From Hyphomonas sp. UBA5111 (GTDB lineage Bacteria > Pseudomonadota > Alphaproteobacteria > Caulobacterales > Hyphomonadaceae), in contig DHZF01000074.1 in the NCBI GenBank assembly GCA_002414505.1, forward strand, positions 6,466-15,905: a DNA stretch of 9,440 nucleotides, read 5' to 3'. Within the stretch, counting starts at the first letter, position 1. Every line of letters begins with the position of its first letter. This document shows positions 6,556 to 9,440 of this stretch, piece by piece. The position numbers and the translations under genes were made by a program. Below the pieces are notes generated by a model. The model did no database searches. It saw only the letters and a list, made by a program, of their open reading frames with translations, and was not told where the DNA came from.

Positions 6556-6675
6556 GTGCGAAAGCACTCCTGAGATTAACGGCTTCGGAAACGCCATTAA
6601 CCCTTATTGTGCTTACCGCTTGGTTACCGGACACATTGTTGTGCGATCCAAAAGGGACAAAGAGCGTTAAGGCGC

Positions 6676-6714
6676 GTTAGGCCCGGGTAAACAAACCCGG
6701 TCAATTCGTTTACC
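6676..6714 (-). promoter_or_regulatory. Putative promoter with operator-like palindrome in the spacer
   Basis: On the minus strand TTGACC (6704-6699) lies 17 bp before CCTAAC (6681-6676), reading towards the DUF2780-like gene. The spacer is almost filled by an inverted repeat, CCGGGT (6683-6688) and ACCCGG (6695-6700), with a 6-nt centre. An overlapping, mutually exclusive repeat is GGTAAAC (6686-6692) with GTTTACC (6708-6714). GCGTTA is also repeated 10 bp apart at 6664-6669 and 6674-6679. A repressor bound here would occlude the polymerase. Confidence 0.4.
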
Positions 6715-6761
6715 TTTTAACCAATGTCCTCCCCTCCCAGCCCCCTCGACAAGGAGCCCTC

Positions 6762-7751
6762 ATGATCCGCATCGGCATTCTCGGCGCAGCCAAGATCGGC
6801 CCCCAGGCCATTATCGACCCAGCCGCAGCCCGCAGCGATTGCGAGGTTGTCGCCGTTGCCGCGCGCGACGAAACGAAAGCGCGCACCTATGCCGACACGC
6901 ACGGCATAGCCCATGTCGAGACCGATTATGAGGCGCTGGTGCGCCGCGCGGATGTGGACCTGATCTACAATGCCCTGCCCCCGCACCGGCATGCCGATCT
7001 GACCATTGCCGCACTGGAAGCCGGCAAGGCAGTCCTGTGCGAAAAGCCCTTCGCCATGAACACCGCCGAGGCAACCCGGATGGTGGACGCCGCGCACCGC
7101 ACCGGAAAGCCCCTGATCGAAGCGTTTCACTACCGGTTCCATCCGGCCTTCCTGCGCGTGCTGGAGATCGTGCGCAGCGGGGAACTCGGCGCGATCAAGA
7201 CGATGGATGCCGTCTTCAATGTGTCGATCCCCTACCGGGAAGGTGAGCTACGTCATACGCTGAACCTCGGCGGCGGCGCGCTGATGGATCTCGGCTGCTA
7301 TTCCATCCACATGATCCGCACCTTGGCGGACGCCGAGCCCGACGTGCTGTCAGCCAGTGCGCACTGCGACCGGCCGGGTGTCGACATCAGCACGAAGGCA
7401 CATCTCGGCTTTTCAAGCGGCGCGTCAGCGAACGTCGAATGCAGCATGGCGGACGGCGAGCGCAAGATCTGGCTGGAAGTCGTCTGCACCGATGGCTGCG
7501 TCTCCCTGCTCAATCCGGTGCACCCGCATCGCGGCCATGAAATCACCATCCGGCAAGGCGGAGACGTGCGCACCGAGACGGCAGAAGGCAACATCACCTA
7601 TGAGCACCAGCTGGACCATGTGATGGATGTGCTCAGCGGACGGGCCCTTCCGCTAACTGGCGGGGCGGACGCCATCGGCAACATGGCTACGATTGACGCG
7701 ATCTATGAAGCGGCAGGCCTGTCGCCACGGGGGGATCTCCCGCCCGCTTGA
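6762..7751 (+). CDS. Gfo/Idh/MocA family NAD(P)-dependent oxidoreductase
   Basis: A 329-residue cytosolic dehydrogenase with an N-terminal Rossmann domain (about 1-120) and a C-terminal alpha/beta domain. The dinucleotide motif is GILGAAKIG (5-13). The hallmark CEKPFAMN contains Glu94-Lys95-Pro96, where the Lys is catalytic in the family. The GGGALMDLGCYSIH block (170-183) carries Asp176, Tyr180 and His183 at the usual active-site positions. The Ala-Ala-x-Ile-Gly form and the DLGCYSIH block place it nearer the D-xylose or trans-dihydrodiol dehydrogenase branch than inositol dehydrogenase. Sugars or cyclic diols are therefore plausible substrates, but not provable from sequence alone. AAGGAG (6751-6756), 5 nt before the ATG, fixes the start. 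Neighbours give no pathway: no sugar transporter or kinase is present. Its stop codon overlaps the -35 hexamer of the next unit. Confidence 0.9.
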   Translation: MIRIGILGAAKIGPQAIIDPAAARSDCEVVAVAARDETKARTYADTHGIAHVETDYEALVRRADVDLIYNALPPHRHADLTIAALEAGKAVLCEKPFAMNTAEATRMVDAAHRTGKPLIEAFHYRFHPAFLRVLEIVRSGELGAIKTMDAVFNVSIPYREGELRHTLNLGGGALMDLGCYSIHMIRTLADAEPDVLSASAHCDRPGVDISTKAHLGFSSGASANVECSMADGERKIWLEVVCTDGCVSLLNPVHPHRGHEITIRQGGDVRTETAEGNITYEHQLDHVMDVLSGRALPLTGGADAIGNMATIDAIYEAAGLSPRGDLPPA

Positions 7752-7776
7752 CCGCTCGATATACGAAACGTATACG
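7748..7776 (+). promoter_or_regulatory. Putative promoter of the ParD-like/MetAP operon
   Basis: TTGACC (7748-7753) overlaps the TGA stop of the oxidoreductase gene (7749-7751). It is separated by exactly 17 bp from TATACG (7771-7776). The start point would fall near 7783, giving a leader of about 25 nt before the ATG at 7808. Confidence 0.55.
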
Positions 7777-7795
7777 ATATGTATATATCTCGTAT
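7757..7795. promoter_or_regulatory. Operator-like ATACG/CGTAT half-site cluster
   Basis: A 39-bp AT-rich block within GC-rich DNA. ATACG (7761-7765) and CGTAT (7769-7773) form a perfect palindrome around AAA. ATACG recurs at 7772-7776 and CGTAT at 7791-7795. CGATAT occurs at 7757-7762 and 7775-7780, 18 bp apart, and GATATAC (7758-7764) is mirrored by GTATATATC (7781-7789). Short repeated palindromes over a -10 element are what ribbon-helix-helix antitoxins use for autoregulation, so the ParD-like product is the natural ligand. This is inferred from layout. Confidence 0.5.
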
Positions 7796-7807
7796 GGAGA
7801 GGCACTC

Positions 7808-8014
7808 ATGGGTATCGTAAAAATTGACAATGACCTGCATGAAGACGTCCGGCGGGCCAGTGCGGTCATGTGCCGGTCCATCAATGCACAGGCCGAATTC
7901 TGGATAAAGATGGGCCGCCTCGCGGAGGCCAACCCAACCCTGTCCTTCAATGACATCGTAAAGATGCAGCTTGAAGCGGCAGACCTGCCCGTGGCGGATT
8001 TGAAAGTCGCCTGA
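7808..8014 (+). CDS. ParD-like ribbon-helix-helix antitoxin-family protein
   Basis: A 68-residue protein. It resembles the ParD-like antitoxin family (I believe Pfam ParD_like): MGIVKIDNDLHEDVRRASAVMCRSINAQAEFWIKMGRLAE is close to the family pattern as I remember it. A short beta-strand (VKIDNDL, about 4-10) would contact DNA, followed by helix 1 (about 10-21) and helix 2 (about 25-42, SINAQAEFWIKMGRLAEAN). The C-terminal tail (43-68) would be the partner-binding part if this is a true antitoxin. The start at 7808 has GGAGAGG at 7796-7802, a few nt before the ATG; an upstream TTG in frame would run through the promoter and is rejected. Its stop codon is 1 bp before the aminopeptidase ATG (TGACATG), so translation is probably coupled. 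No ParE or other recognised toxin is adjacent; the partner position is taken by a methionyl aminopeptidase. Confidence 0.82.
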   Translation: MGIVKIDNDLHEDVRRASAVMCRSINAQAEFWIKMGRLAEANPTLSFNDIVKMQLEAADLPVADLKVA

Positions 8015-8015
8015 C

Positions 8016-8795
8016 ATGGTCAAGACGCCGGACGAACTCGCGCTCATGCGTAAATCGGGCAAGTTGCTGGCGTCCGTCTTCGAAATGCTGGACCAGAAGG
8101 AATTGGCTGGCATGTCCACGCTTCAGGTCAACGATCTGGTCGACCGGTTCATCACGGTCGACCTCGATGCGCGCCCAGCAAGCAAAGGACAATACGGCTT
8201 CAAATATGTCCTGAACTGCTCAATCAATCACGTCGTCTGTCATGGCGTGCCTAATCCGGACGAGATTATTCGCGATGGCGACATCATCAATCTCGACATC
8301 ACGCTGGAGAAGAACGGCTTCATCGCGGATTCGAGCAAGACCTACATGGTCGGGAACGTCTCCCCTGCCGCAAGACGGATCGTCCGGATCGCCCAGACGG
8401 CGATGTGGAAAGGCATAAGCCAGGTTCGGCCGGGGGCGTATTTGGGAGACATCGGGTTCGCGATCGAACGGCACGCCAAGAAGAATGGCTGCTCGGTCGT
8501 GCGGGAGTATTGCGGACACGGCATCGGCCGCGAAATGCATGAAGACCCGCAAGTGCTGAATTTCGGAAGACCCGGAACGGGCCTCAAGCTACGCGAAGGC
8601 ATGGTCTTCACCATTGAACCCATGATCAATCTGGGCACACGCCTAGTCTCGACAGAGGCCGATGGCTGGACCGTCGTAACCGATGACGGAAAACTGTCCG
8701 CCCAGTTCGAGCATACGGTTGCTGTAACGAAAACCGGTGTTGAAGTCCTGACCCTGCGGCCCGACGAGACGCCCATGCAGGCGCGCCGGGCGTAG
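8016..8795 (+). CDS. map: Type I methionyl aminopeptidase
   Basis: A 259-residue cytosolic dimetal hydrolase that removes the initiator Met from nascent proteins. All five metal ligands are visible: Asp94 (NLDIT), Asp105 (ADSSKTY), His168 (YCGHGIG), Glu201 (FTIEPM) and Glu232 (QFEHT). His76 in VVCHGVPN and His175 in REMHED match the catalytic-site histidines. The enzyme should be active. It is the pita-bread catalytic domain alone, with no zinc-finger extension, as in short bacterial MetAPs. The segment ARPASKGQYGFKYVLNCSINHVVCHG replaces the more usual 'YhGfPksiCtSvNevvcHG' version. I therefore suspect this is a paralogue beside a housekeeping map elsewhere; that is inference. No strong Shine-Dalgarno precedes it because the start sits 1 bp behind the ParD-like stop, which suggests translational coupling and shared control by the AT-rich operator. 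Confidence 0.93.
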   Translation: MVKTPDELALMRKSGKLLASVFEMLDQKELAGMSTLQVNDLVDRFITVDLDARPASKGQYGFKYVLNCSINHVVCHGVPNPDEIIRDGDIINLDITLEKNGFIADSSKTYMVGNVSPAARRIVRIAQTAMWKGISQVRPGAYLGDIGFAIERHAKKNGCSVVREYCGHGIGREMHEDPQVLNFGRPGTGLKLREGMVFTIEPMINLGTRLVSTEADGWTVVTDDGKLSAQFEHTVAVTKTGVEVLTLRPDETPMQARRA

Positions 8796-8846
8796 TCAAT
8801 ACGGCAGAGTCCGGTACAAGCGCATGGCAAGACATGATAGGCTGAA

Positions 8847-8868
8847 CCGGTCTGAATTCGACCGGGAG
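8847..8868 (+). promoter_or_regulatory. Hairpin overlapping the ribosome-binding site of the HdeD-like gene
   Basis: CCGGTC (8847-8852) and GACCGG (8860-8865) form a 6-bp stem with a 7-nt loop. Its 3' arm covers the first bases of the Shine-Dalgarno GGGAG (8864-8868), which lies 8 nt before the ATG at 8877. It could dampen translation, or be a DNA operator. Confidence 0.35.
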
Positions 8869-8876
8869 CTGATCAC

Positions 8877-9383
8877 ATGAAAATTGCAGGCATCGTCTTT
8901 GTCATCCTTGGCGCACTGGCCATCCTCTTCCCCTATGTGGCCGGGCTCTCCTACAATTTCATCCTCGCTTACCTGATCATCTTCGCAGGCGCGACGCATC
9001 TCTGGTGGGCCTGGCGGCCGAGCCTGGAAGGCCGCACGCAGCATTTGCTGCTCGGCCTGCTTTTCCTGGCTGGCGGGATCAGCCTGCTTGTCTTCCCGTG
9101 GATCGGGCTCATCTCCTTCACCATCATCCTTGGCGTCTCCTTCCTGATCCAGGGTGGGGTCCAGCTTGCCCTCGCCTCCAACAGCCCGCGTCTGCGCGGC
9201 AACAGCAAGACCATGCTGATCGTGTCAGGCCTTGCCGGCATCATCGCAGGCGCGCTGATCCTGATCGGCCTGCCCAGCAGTGCGGCCTGGGCCGTTGGCA
9301 CCCTGGCCGGGATCAACATGCTGATCTTCGGCGTCGCCCTGCTGGCAATGGATAAGGCCCTGTCGGACGCCTTTGACGACTGA
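8877..9383 (+). CDS. HdeD/DUF308-like inner-membrane protein
   Basis: A 168-residue hydrophobic protein with about six membrane helices (near 3-20, 24-44, 56-75, 77-98, 112-132 and 135-157), paired as three short hairpins. This internally repeated layout, with Gly-rich helix starts (ILGALAILFP, FLAGGISLLVFPWIG, GIIAGALILIG) and the FLIQGGVQL segment, is typical of the HdeD/DUF308 family, whose E. coli member is linked to acid resistance. The proline-ended helices and length fit. The molecular function is not established and the acid-stress link should not be assumed here. The start at 8877 has GGGAG (8864-8868), 8 nt upstream. It lies 81 bp after the aminopeptidase gene on the same strand and could be read through or have its own promoter. 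No terminator was found in the 57 bp after its stop codon. Confidence 0.85.
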   Translation: MKIAGIVFVILGALAILFPYVAGLSYNFILAYLIIFAGATHLWWAWRPSLEGRTQHLLLGLLFLAGGISLLVFPWIGLISFTIILGVSFLIQGGVQLALASNSPRLRGNSKTMLIVSGLAGIIAGALILIGLPSSAAWAVGTLAGINMLIFGVALLAMDKALSDAFDD

Positions 9384-9440
9384 CGAGCGCCCTGCGCGGC
9401 ATCTTGCGCGGCGCGCCGGCTCCGTGATATTCGACCCATC

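Noticed and set aside
6664..6680. TTAA-N6-TTAG as a CtrA binding site
   Set aside because: CtrA sites are TTAA-N7-TTAA. The spacing is 6 and the second half-site is imperfect, so I kept it only as a direct repeat.
8969..9439. Minus-strand open frame running off the right edge
   Set aside because: It is Arg/Ser/Pro-rich and antisense to the HdeD-like gene, whose transmembrane pattern and ribosome site are clear.
9384..9440. GC-rich repeats (TGCGCGGC twice, GGCGCGCC) as a terminator after the HdeD-like gene
   Set aside because: The two TGCGCGGC copies are direct, not inverted, and no T-run follows.

Overview
This 9.4 kb window is GC-rich chromosomal DNA from what looks like an alphaproteobacterium. 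Hyphomonadaceae or a related marine or stalked lineage is my best guess, based on protein style (DUF3667 zinc-ribbon membrane protein, 'RLACYD' periplasmic protein, ParD-like/MetAP pair) and on TTGAC-type -35 elements followed by loosely conserved -10 elements. No marker gene fixes the taxon. Coding density is high. No tRNA, rRNA, CRISPR array, IS element or phage gene was seen.

Layout. Positions 1-300 hold no recognisable gene. On the minus strand, an OppA-like solute-binding lipoprotein (3067-1442) is followed after 25 bp by a DUF3667 zinc-ribbon membrane protein (1416-301), probably as one operon. Diverging from it, 3181-3681 (+) encodes a small exported protein with a paired-cysteine RLACYD motif. 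An MscS-type mechanosensitive channel (about 3838-4839, +) follows; its start codon is unusual. It converges, with only 3 bp between stop codons, on a short-chain dehydrogenase (5514-4843, -). Upstream of that lies a 93-residue hotdog-like protein (5864-5583, -).

The centre (5865-6130) is the most interesting non-coding part. After the intrinsic terminator of a DUF2780-like gene (6555-6133, -) there is a self-contained candidate small RNA (about 6022-5915, -). It has a promoter with an upstream A/T tract, a long bulged hairpin, and a terminator hairpin with a very C-rich loop and U tail. The divergent promoter region at 6598-6761 carries an operator-like palindrome placed in the spacer of a putative promoter.

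On the right, a Gfo/Idh/MocA oxidoreductase (6762-7751, +) is followed by a tight two-gene unit: a ParD-like ribbon-helix-helix protein (7808-8014) and a type I methionyl aminopeptidase (8016-8795), 1 bp apart. The unit is preceded by an AT-rich promoter full of ATACG/CGTAT half-sites, as expected for autoregulation. An HdeD-like membrane protein (8877-9383, +) closes the window.

The genes do not form one pathway. The strongest candidates for new biology are the C-rich small RNA and the ParD-like/MetAP module with its operator.
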